DNA of 64,000 bases from Luscinia megarhynchos. Its lineage: Eukaryota; Chordata; Aves; Passeriformes; Turdidae. The first letter of the stretch is position 1; every line of letters starts with the position of its first letter. The stretch covers positions 64,337,352-64,401,351 of the forward strand of contig JAPFBE010000003.1 in the NCBI GenBank assembly GCA_034336665.1, in the 5' to 3' direction. The translations under genes were made by a program, and so were the position numbers. The notes beneath the pieces were generated by a model that ran no database searches, was not told the origin of the DNA, and saw nothing but the letters and a program-made list of their open reading frames with translations. Below, one piece after another: positions 51,401 to 64,000 of the stretch.

Positions 51401-54400
51401 TGTGGATGGCACATGTGCACATGAATACGCATAAAATTCTTTTGCAAATTCTAGTTTTCTTGATTGGCAACTGTGACAGCCATTTGCAGATGTGAATATG
51501 AATTTGAGGAAGCTAAAAAGTCTTTTAAAACATCTCATTCATACTGTGATTGACAGAAAAGCTGACACAGTTCTCTTTCCTACACCCTTCATGGGATCAT
51601 TCATTTAAAAATCCACGTGCCAGTAGTAGTGTTTTCAAAATAGTTCTGTATTCTGCTGCTGCAACTTTGATGTATGTCACTGGCAAGGAAGGCTAGCCAG
51701 CTTGTGGGGTTTTTTCCCTTCTGCTTGGAAGATGTTTGAGCTAGACACTGAAATGCATTTTGCTTTAAGGATTGCTGGTATATATTTTTGACTGCTATAC
51801 ATTCTTTCTACCATCTCGTTCAACTAAGCATACAGTGAGCCTGCAGGCCTCTGGACTTAAAAGGACTCGAGACAACTTTTAGAAAAAATTAGGAGAAAAC
51901 TCAAACTTTCTCTTCCCCACAACATGTACCAAAATGTTCAGATCCTTGCAGCGTGAATGGAATTTTAGATGAATATGAATTTTTCTTCAAAACCACAAAT
52001 AGCAACAAGACAAGTGAGAAGTGGGTGGTTGTCATAGGAAATTGTATTTCTTTTATTAACTATTGGTGTTAATAGGAAAGGTCTGTAATAGTATGATACA
52101 AATTAAATTAGGATTGAGTTTCTGGAGGTGGGAGGATGGGGGTTGAAATTGCTTAGGGAAATATCCTGTTCTTATTGAACATTACTTAGTTTCTTCAGTC
52201 TTCTTGTTTTGACTGTGAACTGTTTTTTATTTTCCCAAGCAGACTCCAGTGAACACTGGCAATGTATTTGTGCCAGCTGAAATGGTTATAGCTCTGTTCT
52301 ATTAATTTATTTTCTTTTGAAGGGTGAGCAAATATGCACTTCTCCCTTGGTTCCTGGCTTTGTTTTATGCAACTTTTTTGTGTATCTGTCAGGTTGCAAA
52401 GGAGTACAGCAAGAAATATGGAAGTGACAAAGTGCGGGTGATATCTTTGGAAAAAAATCGAGGGAAAGGGGGAGCAGTCAGGACGGTAATTAATACTTTC
52501 ATCTCCTTCTCTGTTTGAACTGCCTGTGCCCAAATATGCAGAAGATAAAGCTATGCTGATTGACATTTTGAATTCAATGCATTAACAAGATGATTATGAG
52601 AAAAGTGAGTACAGATTCTATAAATTAAAGCAAAAACATCTTCTAATAAAAGTTTAGTTTAGATCTTGGTAGTAGTATTGTCTTTTCAAAAAGATCTCTA
52701 ACAAAGATTTTTTTCTAATATGAGAATTCAAAGTGGAAAAAAAATGTTTGAATTTCACATTCATGTTAGTTCTGCTTAGAAATAGGCTTGCATTTATAAA
52801 AACCAATGAAAAAACAAAAACAAACGAAAAGAAAGAGCTGACCCAAAACTGTTACAGATCAAAGTTAAGCTTTTATAGACAAAACTTCACTCTCCAGGTC
52901 ATGGTTGTGGTTTTTAACATGGCTATGGCTGATAAACAAGAATTCATCCAGCAGAGCTGGTGTTTACTGAAGCCCACTGCTATCACCCACACTCGATAGT
53001 CAAAACAGCACAATTTGTGCTTTCACATAGATATTATCATAAGATGAACATGTTCTAAAAATGAAATAGCTTTTACACATTTAGAAGGAACATTGTATTC
53101 CTACGATGAATGACACTTTGCTTTTTTGAAAAAGGGTGGTGTCATCTATGGATTGTCAGTGGCACATCTTTATCTGTATTTTCAGCTCTATCTTTAGTAT
53201 GTCCATTTATTTTTTATGAAAAAGGAGTAACTATAGGAAATTGAGAGAACATTATATTAGAATATATGGAACTGTTGTAAGAGATACAATTTTGAAGTTA
53301 TTCCAAGAAAAGGAGAACAATTTTCTTTTTGCAATGCATTCTGTAGAGTGGATGTCTTTACAGCTACTTCCTTGACAGGCTTTTCCAGACGCACACGTGT
53401 TTGCTTGCAACAGTACTTTTGTCACACCCACTGCTAATTGTTTTCCTGTCTGGACCCCTTCAAAAATCGTGAAATTTTTCTGACCAAGTATATGGTAAAA
53501 TAAGCTGTGAAACCTATTGAGAAACAGCTCTTGAATTTTCTTGAAACTTTAGGAAAAACTTGCACTGCATCTTCCTTTCCATAGCTCACATGACAAAGAA
53601 AAGCCATCCAGTGCAGGGGCAACTGCTCGTCTCTGCTTCTTCATGCTCCCCTCTAGAGCTGACTATAGCAAGCTGTTGACTTTTGGATTTAGGTTTTCCT
53701 GAGAAGGATTGTTAGCCTTTTGTGTACAATGTCTGGCACTGTGGACACTCAGAATGTGAGGTCTCTAGATATTATTACCGTATAAATAGGTAAACTACTG
53801 TTAGTAGCAGAATATTAAAACTCACCTGTTGTGTGGAATCTGAGACATCACTGTTTTGTTATTACATTAGGTTTTTTTGAGTGTCTTGCACCTAGCTTAT
53901 GACTAGTAATTTATTTCAAAGGTGTTGATTTTTTTATTGACTGTTTTCATTGCAGGGTGTCTTTAGCTCTCGGGGAGCAAAGATTCTTATGGCTGATGCA
54001 GATGGAGCTACAAAATTTGCAGATATTGAAAAAGTAGAAGAAGGTCTAAAGAATCTCCAGCCATGGCCTGTGAGTATAAATTCTCATGCTTTTACTTCAA
54101 TACACATACATACCTTAATACACAAGATAGACTTGTGTAGTTCTCTTCAAATTTTCTGAGATGCAGTTGAAAATGTAGGTGTAAATCTAAAGATTTAACT
54201 GTAAGGCTGGAAGTCTCACAAATGGGCTGTCAGAAGGAGCTTTCACTGAGTTCTTACCTCCTTTGCATCCAGTGTGCATACTTCAAGGCAGTACAGAACA
54301 TTCTGTTTGCTGTTTGTCCTTCCTTCATATTGTTTGAAGTTGTTCTGTTCTGTGTAAATAGCATGTGATGCCTACTTAGTTTTCTTTGTTAACTGTTTAG

Positions 54401-57400
54401 TTTTTTTTCATTTTATCTGATGTCATCCTATTATACCTTTAAGGGTGCATCTTAATTGTACCCTCTTTTATACAGGTTTTCTTTTCTCAGGGTCCTTAGT
54501 TTAATGACAGTATTTGGAGGAACTTTTATTGTAAACAAAAATTCGAGAACCTGTGGAACAAGAATGCCTCCTTGCACAGTCATTCTCTTTCAGGATCTTG
54601 ACTTGAAAGAGCTGAGGTTTATTTTCTGCTTAAATGCAGATGAGTGAGGTGCTTGCAGCTGGTTTCCCAGAGTGCCAGATGAGATGTGCAGCCTTCCAGT
54701 CAGAGCTGCAGGAGATGTGCCTGTGGAAGGGGGTGCAGTCTGTGAGTGCAAGAGCCATGAGCACAGGACCCAACGGGCAGCGTGTGACCCTGACACTCTT
54801 CCTTACCAGGGTGGCAGCAGCTGCTGGTTCTCCAGCATTGGCCTCAAATAGAGTAGATTTGAGAGATTTTATGTGAGAAGCAGTAGTGTGAGAATAGTGT
54901 AAAACCTTTTGTTTTGATCATGGTGATTTAATTTGAGATTATATTTTTGGCTGATACCATGGCACTTTATTAATTTATTGTATTCGAAGATACATCAGTG
55001 CAACAAGTGCTTTATTCTGTTATTGGTTCCATTGTGCAATATTTAAGGAAAATGTACATTACAGCATTTAGTTCGTGCTGCATACTTAAATGTGCTGCTA
55101 AACACATTTGCTGTATGCATAAAGTAAACAATGTAAAGCTTAACTAGACCAGGAATAAATTGAGGCAATTTGCGTGTACCATATGCAAATTGTAATAAAC
55201 TTTAGGTTATCTCGTAATTGTAGAAGACTGATTTAGGCTCAAAACCTTGCAGTAGAAGAAGTGCAGCTACAGGATGCAGAAAAGTGTACTGCCTCGAAGG
55301 TTTTTTTATTTTTATGTTCTCAACACAAGATTCCACTGATTCAAATAATACTTGTTTAAGTAATAACTCTTTAATTTATATTCCTGTACAGAAGGGGATG
55401 GCTATTTCCTGTGGTTCTAGAGCTCATCTGGAGAAGGACTCAATAGCAAAGGTTTGTTTCCATTTCCTGCTGTGTAATAATAACCAAATATTTCCATTAT
55501 TTGTTTCTGCTCTGCAGGTTGTGTAATTAGATAATCAATATTTGTAAAAGAATGGAAGCTAAAAGTACGGAAAAGCTTGTCATACATGCAGGATGTTCTC
55601 CATCATATACAATGGATGTGTTCTAGATTTCAGGTACTTAGAACTCATTTCGGTTAGTGTTCAAATTTATGGATTTAATTTTTATGGTTGAGAATATCTC
55701 ACAAGCAGAGCTTCTAAACCCTGACAGAATTGGTAGCTAGTAACCAGTACTGGGGCTGGAATGGAAGGCAGCTGATGAGTTCATTATTATTGATTTCCTT
55801 CCAGTGCAAGAACTTAGCCTGCAGATCTTGAAACCTGTTTAAAATGAGTTGGAGATAATTAGCAGCCAGCTGTTTGAAGAGTACATCTATTCATGGGAAA
55901 GTGGTTTAGGTCTTCTGTGTTACTCATGGTAAAATTTCTGAGTTTTGAACACACAGACAGTACTGTTCTATGTGTGACTCTTGTGTAATAAACAGTGATG
56001 CACAGGCACATGGCCTTATCTTGCATCTGATTTTCTGATGTCTTGGCAGACAGTAATTGACAAAGCACAGGCATGGAACTTGTATTGCAACAGACACATG
56101 CTGGGCTCATTTTTTATTGTCATTGAATGTGCTCATCATGGTGAATGTTCTCAAGAGTTAGCTTTATTTATACCGATGGTTAGTACTTGAAATTATTCTA
56201 AGATATATACACAACTACTAAACTAGTTGTAGAAGTTCAGAAGTTACACTGGTAATGTTTAGCCCCTGGTAGATCTGTACTTTTTTCTTTTGGTTTATGA
56301 GATAGTATTGGAGTGGTTCACTCTTCCTGATTCTTGCAAATATTGCTGCATGTATATTAGCATCCTCACAAAAAAGAAAAAAACCAAAAAACAACAAGGA
56401 AAAAACCTTTATCATTATCAGAAACTAGGAACTACTACAGGGTGATTATATAGCCTAGGGAACCTAGAGAAAGTGTTTCATTACATGGGTAACTGCTGAA
56501 TGCGGACAGACTTTTTTCAGTGCATTCATATTTCTTGAATGTTTTGCTAGGGAGAGGAATTCGAACAGGACTTTCATCTTTTAATACAAAAGTACAATTT
56601 TTAGGACATATTCATCCTTTTCTTCCTGCTTCTCCCCATATTTCTGAAATTTTAATAGAGGAATCACAAACTGGTTAGGAAATACTGATTTGCTTGAAAT
56701 GTGTAGCCCATTTTGTTTCATCACCCAGTTGTCCCTAGACTGGAGTAGAAAGACTGCCTTTACTATACTGGGATAAGATTGTTGTATAGTGCAATAGGTA
56801 TAAAAAAGTTGCAGATCAATCTTTTATATGTTGGGATTTCTCTCTGGACTTATTGGCATCTAAAACAGTAGAATGAAGCTGTGATAAGCAGCTGTATTGA
56901 ATTTATTAAGACGTGAATTTCACCCTTGCATTCTGTCTCAATTTATCAAGAATTCTGATCTGCCTCTAGAATTATTAATGTCCTTTAATGAATCTATACT
57001 ATGATTTGCATATATAGTCTTAGGGGTGGTAAGTATAACACAGGAACTCCACTTTGTGAAGTAAGTGCACAGTTTCACTGTCTGACAATCATGCAGCCTC
57101 CTAGCACTTCCCTTCTCTGGCCCTGGTGAGAGCCTAGAGTCACAAGAGCCGAAAGAGCCGAAGAAGCCACACCAGATCCACCATTAACCTGGGGCAGGAG
57201 CACTTCTCAAAAGGCACAAGTTATAAACTGGTTTTCCTTAAGCCAAAGGCTATTACATAATAAGCCAAGCATCTTCTCCGTTTTTCAAGTGAGATTCTAA
57301 ATTGTTGGCTTTAAAGGCATCTCTTATCACCCAGAGATTCTTAACAGTTGAATCGTTGGCTCCTAAAGATTTTGCATGATATATGGCTTGCAGTCATAGA

Positions 57401-60400
57401 TACCATCACCTAAATTTAGCCTGAGAATGGCAGTGAGTTCATAAGCAATTTTTGGATCACAGTTCTAGTTGTTTAGGAACTACCTTGAATAAAAGACTAA
57501 GAGGGACCTCTGCAAATCCAGACTCCGGCCTCTGGAGTCCACGGACAAAATTATCTGTGTGATTTTTGTGTCAAGAACACAATTGTAACCCAAGAGTAGC
57601 CTGGAAACGTTTATCAGGAATATAAAATATATCTGTGAAAGCAAAAGAGATGACTGTAACATTGCTGGAAATACAAAATAAAATATCTTGCACGCTAGCC
57701 TTTACTTTAGACCTGGTTTTCACTTGGTCCATTGTATGCTTCCAAAGAATCACACAGAAGATACTATGGCTGTTACACTAATTATCTGAAATTCAGGTGC
57801 AGGTTTCTGCTTTATTAAGTAAGGCATAATCCAGAGTGAAAAACTGGTCTGAACTGGGGAGAGAAGAAAAAACAACTTGGATTTCTCTTGTCCTAGACTA
57901 TACACATGACTAGCACATCTTCCCTAGATCAAAATCTTTCCCTTTCAGCCAAAATTTTGTTTGACTATAACAAATGGTAAGTTCTGTTTTCATTCCAGTG
58001 CAAAATACAGCCAGTTCACAAACCTTTAAAGCTGTCACAAAACAGGGTTACTGTCCTGTAAGTCAGCTCTCTTCAAGCACTTCACTCATCACTCAGATAA
58101 AACCACTTAACTGCTTGCCTTTTGTTCACAGCGCTCTTACTTCCGAACTCTCCTCATGTATGGGTTCCACTTCCTGGTGTGGTTTCTCTGTGTCAAAGAG
58201 ATCCGGGACACACAGTGCGGATTTAAACTTCTCACCAGAGAGGCTGCCTTGCAGACTTTCTCAAGCCTTCACATAGAACGCTGGTAAATTGTTCCTTTTT
58301 GTGGTGGTGTTGTTTTTTAATAATTGAACATGGGTTTGAAAAAGTTATTGTAGTATTGCAGCTACGATGAAGCATGTGATGTCTGTGTACAGATTCTAGC
58401 TGCTCAGTTTAGCCAATTATAGTACTGCTTGCATGGCAGCTTCGATTTTTTGTTATGTTAAAGTATCCTGGTAATTGCTAGAAGTTCTATGTTCTTGTTA
58501 AGATACATTTTAGGAAAGTAGTTGGGTATTTAATTTTATTCTTTATTTAATTTTATTGTTTCTCAAAAGATGTATGTAATCCTAGGTAGGATATCTTGGT
58601 TTTGCCTTGTCAGAGAAAATGGTAATTGACTAGGAAAAAGGAGAGGAAAAAAAGAGGAAAAAGGCCTCAAACAACTGAAAATCCCAATAACTCTCTTTTC
58701 TTCACATCCAGAACAAACAATTTTTCATGGTGCTGTAATTCACTCCCAGTTTCTGCAAGTCCTCTCTCCTTCTACAGATATGAGCTATGTAAACAGAGTA
58801 AGAAATGGAGAGAAGCTGTTATTACAATAAAGAAAGTTGAGAGTATTCAAAGCTCTTATCTATCAGTGTTATTTTTTATACATTACAATTCAGTACTGCT
58901 TAACCAAAGTATTTTATGTGAAATCAATATCTGATGTTTGTAGTTGCTGAGGACTGTAAAGTGAAAGCAAATGCTTATTCTTTATTTCTTTTCTTGCTAA
59001 AGTATTTTATGTGAGGACCACTGACAGATGCCATTAATTTAAGACAGCAGAAAATTATGTGTAGTCTTTTAATTACTTTAGAACTCCTTTAGCTGTAATT
59101 GAAGTAGAACAGTTCCTGTATTTGAGTGATACAGCCATGACTTCTGTTATGGGACTGAAGCACTGTTTTCACACAAATACCACAATTTCTGTAAATTTTC
59201 TATGCCACAATTCTTGCTAGAAAGGGTAGTTTAATCAGGTATAATCAAACCTCTTCAAACTATTGTCTTCATTCAAGGAAATCTCTCATGGGCTTCCACT
59301 TGCTTGACAGGGAGCATAACTGCTGAACAATGTTCCTGTACACAAATGTGTGCAATCCTACAGTCCTAGTCAATTCCAATGTGTATAGTTCTAGGCTGAG
59401 CTTTGACAGCTGTACTGCCCCTGCAGACTGCAGTTGCAAAGGTTGTGTTTGGGCACACGAATCTCATGCTGTTGCTGCATTGAATCTGTAACTGTCAGAA
59501 CAACACAGTCAGAAATTCACTTTGCCATCCCATTAGTTAGCTTATCGCCCTGAAGGACACTGTAGGGTTCTGGCTGAGCCAGAAGTATGATTTGTGCTGC
59601 TACCTCCAAACCCAGTCTTGATCTGTAAAGCTCTGTAAATTCAGAGCCCAGAAGTGCATATCTCAAAATTGCCTTAACTTTGCTTTATAAATTAAGCATT
59701 TCAAGAAGAAAACTGAAAGAAAAAAATGAGGATAATCATTTTCAGCTGTAAAAATGCAGTCTTAAGTGTTATTCTTTTTTAAACTGAAGGATCTTTTTGT
59801 AATTGGATTTATTGGCTATATAAAGTATTTTCTAGATAAAAACAAGCTTTCTTCTGCCACTTCAATTATCTAGCACCAAAGGAATGAAAGATTAAAACAA
59901 TTGTGCTGTACCCCATTATCCAGGAATAGAAGCAGTGAAAAAGGGATATTGCTACCATTTTATAGTAATGATATCATTGGTGTGGACATACCAGATCTTT
60001 GTGTCTTAGTTCATTGTGCCTTGTATGTGGCACTAGAAGATGAGTCTTCTATTCTTGCTCCTTTATCTACAGTAATCCATAAACTAATCCCCTCTGTGTT
60101 TTCTTATTTATCTGAAATATACTGGTTAGTGATGAAAAATGCTCGTTTTGTGCGCCAAGAAAAGAGCGACTCAATTCTCCCAAGAAAGAAGCTCTTCAGA
60201 TAATTCCAAGTCACAAATTAGCCTAAAACAGCCATAAGTTTTTTGGGTTTTTTAAAATTTGGTTTAATTCTGCTCAAACTGGCAATGTACTGTCTGGTTT
60301 TATGTTCATCTGTCAATCAACAGTCTCTGTGTTTACGCACCTTCTTTTTTATATTGATTGGCTAATTTAAACCAAATCTAACAGAACGGTAAAGATTTCA

Positions 60401-63400
60401 AGATCAAAAGCTTTGGCAAGGTTTGGGGAAAATTGAACCCTCTTAGATTATTACCACTGCTGGAGGAAAAAAAACATGGACTCAAAAGTTATTTTTTCAC
60501 TCCACAGCTAGTCATTTAGCATGTGTAACTGGAAGATAGCATGTCAGTGCACAAATCAAGTATTGTCCCTTTCCCAGTTAATATTCATAAGATCTGGAAA
60601 TAAAGTGGGAGATGGGGAGGTGTAAGTATGTGAGCAGAGTGCACATGTTCAGGGAAATTATAGTCCTAAGTGAAATGTCAGTGTTGTACAAACAGTTGGG
60701 GTAGTTGCAATTGGAAATTATATAGGGACATCAAACATTCATCCCACAGCATTAAATTTCTTTGAATATAATTGTGTCAGAATATGAAAAGCTCAATGCT
60801 GGAAACTTCTTATTTTAAGCAAACCTGGCCCCTGATATCTTTCCATTGCATAACACATGTAAAAAGGAAAATACAAACCGGTTAGACGTTGTGCCATAGA
60901 GGTTCTGTACATACCATGGGTATGGAGGCAGAAGAGTAAGAAATGGTACTTGTTACTGTACTTCTTCTCACCTGGAACAGACTCCCCAGCTGCGTCACAG
61001 AGCAACTGAAGCCACCAGCAAGGGGTAGCAGGGAAACCACTATCTTGGTACTGGATAAGAGGCTCTGAGATCTGGATTTATTTCCTCTTCTGTGTCACTG
61101 CACTGGGGCTACTTGACATCCGAGGAAATTGTTTGATTCTCTTTGAATCTTAAAATCCCACAAGTGGGGTGCAGGTCTGTTGAAGGAGTGTTCAGTTCTG
61201 TGTGGTCAGTGCTCAGATGTTCTGGGAATAATGGAGGAGGGTGCTGGATTTAATAGGATAAAAGCCATCTGAGTTAAGCACTGTGGTCCTGGAGCCTGCT
61301 GAGGGCTCCCCAGCTGCTGCACTGGAACACATGATGAGCTGCTGAAGGGAATGAGCACCAGGCTTCTGCACAAACCAAGCTTAGTCTGCTCAAGCTTAGT
61401 CAGGCTTGCATTTGTGGGGGTACTGCAGTGCTAGGTGAATGCTTACAAAAATACTTAGGCTAAAATTGATGCATAGCATGTTTACTCATGACGTTAATAT
61501 AAAATTGCTATATAATCAGCTATTTAATAATTCCCACCTGCTTAGACCCTCACTTCTTTCAAAGCTTTCACCATGCTTTTTCCATTCCAGTGGACATTGA
61601 TGTGAGTATCACCTCTTTAATATCAAAAACACGGGAGAACAGACCAGATTTTTCTTCTTGCTGTGCTGAATTTGATTTATAGGTGCTTATATTTAAGAAA
61701 TCTTGGAATTGAAGCATACAAGGAAAAGTACAGTTTTATCATTATGGTAAAAAAGATCACGTAACACTTTTTAAAGAGACACCAAGCTATTTTCTAGAAT
61801 ACTTTTTTAATCTAACCCTAAATTTTAGAAGGCATTTGAAAGTTAATAGATTCTGCAAACTGTTTATGTATTTGATACTAAGAAATAATGCTTACGTACT
61901 AAACTGGCTTTTTTTGGTGAGTGTTCCCATTGTCTTTTTCGTTTAGCTGTCCTTTGGCAGTGTATATATGAATATAAACAAAACATTCTTGAAATTTACT
62001 TTCTAAATAGCAAAGTTTTGACATTAGTTTGAAATGAAAGCAACCTTTTGAACAGAGAGCATATGCTTTGTGTTTTAGATTCTGAATTTGATTACACAGC
62101 TAATCTGTTTTTCAGAAATGGATGGAGCAGATTTTTTAATTTAAAACTTAAAATTAAAAGAGATATTATAAAAACATAACAGAGACAGTTGGAATTACTT
62201 ACTTCAGGCTACAAAAGAAGGTCTAGTTCTGCATCTACAGTCTTGACCTGAAAAATGTAACTGTTCGTGTTAAATTTTGATGCACAGGAGAAATACTGGA
62301 AAATTAAATGATCTCGCTGGCCGAGTTTTCCTATCCTAAATTTGATCGTTGATTTCTTCTGACAAAAAAAAAAAAAAGAAAATAAATTTTCTTCCAGCCA
62401 GAAAATGTCTATCCTTAGGGGAGAACTGGATGTAGCAATTACAGTCATACCTTTATGATAAAAGGAGGGGAAATTCAAAATGTCGTTGTAGTCCTCGTTT
62501 GATTGACATATTTTTGTGACGTGGCAATTTATGATGGCATTGTACAAGCCAGCAGATCAATTAAGGGATCAAATTGTTGCTGTTATTTTTATCCATAAAA
62601 ATTGCCTTGTGCACTGAACAGGGCTGTTTTACATTTAAAACTAGGGAAGATCAATATAAAAAAAATGTTTGTTTCTCCAGTTTGTCACTTATCTCTAAAT
62701 ATGAGTTGCTATATAAAAATCTCAGAAAAATAAGCATTCATATTGCTGCAGGTATTTTTTCCCCCTTTTGTGCTGCTGTAGACCAACACAAGCAGTGGAA
62801 TGAACTGGTTTTTTCTTTATTTTGTGCACGGCAAGTAGAATTGTTTATGAGTGTCTAGTCAACGCAGAAATATTTTTGCTGTTTTACTGTGTCTGGTTTG
62901 TCTTGTACAAAGTCCTGCTCTTGGCTGACATGTGGACTTTCAAAAGCCCAAGTTCAGCTAGGGCAGTTCTGGCAGTCTAGCCCACTTGGCATCCTGTTTC
63001 ATTGTTAGACCTCTTTGACCATTGGCTGTTTTCGTTGCCTTTAAGAGTTTACTGGAAAATCATATTTTGGATGTACAAAACTCGTAAATTCCAGTTAAAA
63101 CATTATAACTGAAGGCCTGATTTCGTTTTTTGAAACAAATAATATTGGTCCAGAAAAAGAAAGAGACTTAGTGTAATTTTAAAATACAGAATAATTTTTA
63201 AGGATAGATGCTTTATAAGCTCAAGCATCTTAAGGGTTTTAAAAGACTGAATTCAATTAAACACCTACCAACTTGGTTTTTAAATTAATTTTAGCCAGTA
63301 TTGCTTTAAGTTGTTACGTAACCAAAACACAACTACATGGAGAATTTTTTCTTTATTTTATATTACATGTTTGTGGTAGTTACCACATCACTATTAGAAA

Positions 63401-64000
63401 TAGATGGGGAAATTATTCACATCGTAGATTTTTGGCTATCTAACTCTGGGTACTTAGATTGGAACCTGAATTCTTTCAGGAGCCAAGTTTGGGAATTCTG
63501 AGCTGTGTGTCCCCCTCCCAAGAGACAGCAGAATGAAGTACATGGTGTGAGTAATACCTTGGTGTTTCCAGGAGCAGTTTTGTCACAGGTTAACTGCTCA
63601 CCAATGGCTTTGTAACAAATCATGAATTGCACTTACAGCTCATCTGCTGGTGTGGCTTTGATCTCCTCTAGAGTAGGCTGCATCTACCACACCCAAGCTT
63701 AATCCTGGCTGTGGAAGCTTCTGTACGGTTCTCCTGTAGCATCTGGATCTGGTGGTCTGCAGTATGGCTGTACTGCTGTCAGTGTATTGGGCACACTGCA
63801 GTCTGTATTCCCTCACTAACCATTCTGGTACACTGAAAGGTGGTGGGGAAGAGGGATGGAAAATGGTTACCCAGTGGTATTCTACTGAAGTCATTCTCCT
63901 TTCAGCTTTGAATAGTTGGGTTGTTTTTTTTTTTTTAATTTCAGGATATGTTCACTGTTACCCAAATGGCAACCACATGTAACAATATTAGTGTTCAACC
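48381..64000 (+). CDS. ALG5: ALG5, dolichyl-phosphate beta-glucosyltransferase (3' end outside the window)
   Basis: ALG5 is an ER-membrane family-2 glycosyltransferase that moves glucose from UDP-Glc to dolichyl phosphate. The product, Dol-P-Glc, is the donor used by ALG6, ALG8 and ALG10 to finish the N-glycan precursor. Eight coding exons are seen (48381, 49481, 50453, 51165, 52393, 53956, 55392, 58132; ends in the exon entries), 767 nt or about 256 of an expected ~324 residues. A hydrophobic N-terminal anchor spans roughly residues 14-37. Catalytic-domain motifs are VVVPSYNEE (67-75), VVNDGS (105-110), RGKGGAVR (139-146), the DAD metal site (161-163) and DTQCGFK (231-237). The last exons, encoding AFDVELLYIAQ onwards in mammals, are not present up to 64000, so intron 8 exceeds 5.7 kb. 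Confidence 0.95.
48905..49035 (+). mobile_element. CR1 3' end in ALG5 intron 1
   Basis: gaggcaccgtccctgcaggt and gttcagggaggctggacgag are followed by cctcagaggtctttgtcagc and gtgattctgtatag, which is the CR1 tail (CTCAGAGGTC...GTGATTCTGT). Orientation is +. Confidence 0.8.
49481..49622 (+). CDS. ALG5: ALG5 coding exon 2
   Basis: 142 nt: ICAIAHVTAKTMPH, a variable linker, and ELSVVVPSYNEENR, the first nucleotide-sugar-binding strand of GT2 enzymes. Confidence 0.94.
50453..50499 (+). CDS. ALG5: ALG5 coding exon 3
   Basis: 47 nt: PLMMDEALDYLEKRQ. Confidence 0.94.
51165..51233 (+). CDS. ALG5: ALG5 coding exon 4
   Basis: 23 codons: KEDPSFTYEVIVVNDGSKDQ then TAK. The usual VVDDGS reads VVNDGS here; the second acidic residue of the motif is kept. 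Confidence 0.95.
52393..52485 (+). CDS. ALG5: ALG5 coding exon 5
   Basis: 31 codons: VAKEYSKKYGSDKVRVISLE followed by KNRGKGGAVRT. Confidence 0.95.
53956..54069 (+). CDS. ALG5: ALG5 coding exon 6
   Basis: 38 codons: GVFSSRGAKILMADADGATK then FADIEKVEEGLKNLQPWP. It contains the DxD-type metal/UDP site. Confidence 0.96.
55392..55451 (+). CDS. ALG5: ALG5 coding exon 7
   Basis: 20 codons: KGMAISCGSRAHLEKDSIAK. Confidence 0.95.
58132..58283 (+). CDS. ALG5: ALG5 coding exon 8
   Basis: 152 nt: RSYFRTLLMYGFHFLVWFLC, a hydrophobic segment, then EIRDTQCGFKLLTREAALQ. It ends in the split Trp codon TG|. Confidence 0.96.
58284..64000 (+). other. ALG5: ALG5 intron 8, continuing past the window
   Basis: No exon matching the expected AFDVELLYIAQ segment was found. 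The sequence is AT-rich, with GC-richer unassigned patches near 60950-61400 and 63640-63830. A polypyrimidine tract plus acceptor near 63945 does not lead into ALG5 coding sequence. Confidence 0.7.

Noticed and set aside
61585..61615. Acceptor-like ccattccag followed by tggacattgatgtgagt, first considered as ALG5 exon 9
   Set aside because: In the required phase it hits a stop at once and does not match the conserved AFDVELL segment.

Overview
The window is vertebrate nuclear DNA, and almost certainly avian. The exon/intron structure is typical of vertebrates, the introns are short, two CpG-island promoters are present, several CR1 LINE 3' ends of the bird type occur, and there is a solo LTR of a kind I know from bird genomes. 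No bacterial or phage features are present. I recognised three orthologues by translating exons and comparing them with the mammalian proteins from memory.

Layout: 1 to about 9.07 kb is AT-rich sequence upstream of the first gene. I find no convincing gene there, only a (GAATAA)n microsatellite and a possible Harbinger-transposase remnant. SUPT20H (SAGA subunit SPT20) runs on the + strand from a CpG island at about 9.25-9.64 kb to a stop at 38385. I placed 24 coding segments whose phases all agree and which sum to 2568 nt (855 aa plus stop). EXOSC8 (exosome ring subunit RRP43) runs on the - strand from 48102 down to 38805 in 11 coding exons totalling 831 nt (276 aa plus stop, the same length as the human protein as I recall it). 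ALG5 (dolichyl-phosphate beta-glucosyltransferase) starts at 48381 on the + strand. Eight coding exons are seen to 58283, and the last part of the gene lies beyond the right edge.

SUPT20H and EXOSC8 meet tail to tail with 3' ends only 419 bp apart. EXOSC8 and ALG5 are head to head, with 278 bp between their start codons inside one CpG island, so they very probably share a bidirectional promoter. The order ALG5-EXOSC8-SUPT20H is also that of human chromosome 13q13, so this is conserved synteny. The genes are housekeeping genes with separate jobs: transcription coactivation, RNA decay and N-glycan donor synthesis.

I did not find an undescribed biological system. The points most worth checking are an in-frame alternative 5' exon of SUPT20H that would add 26 residues, a start codon formed by the last three bases of an exon, a perfect 15-bp intronic hairpin, a 10-bp GC minisatellite inside the shared EXOSC8/ALG5 promoter, and a solo LTR lying antisense in a SUPT20H intron.
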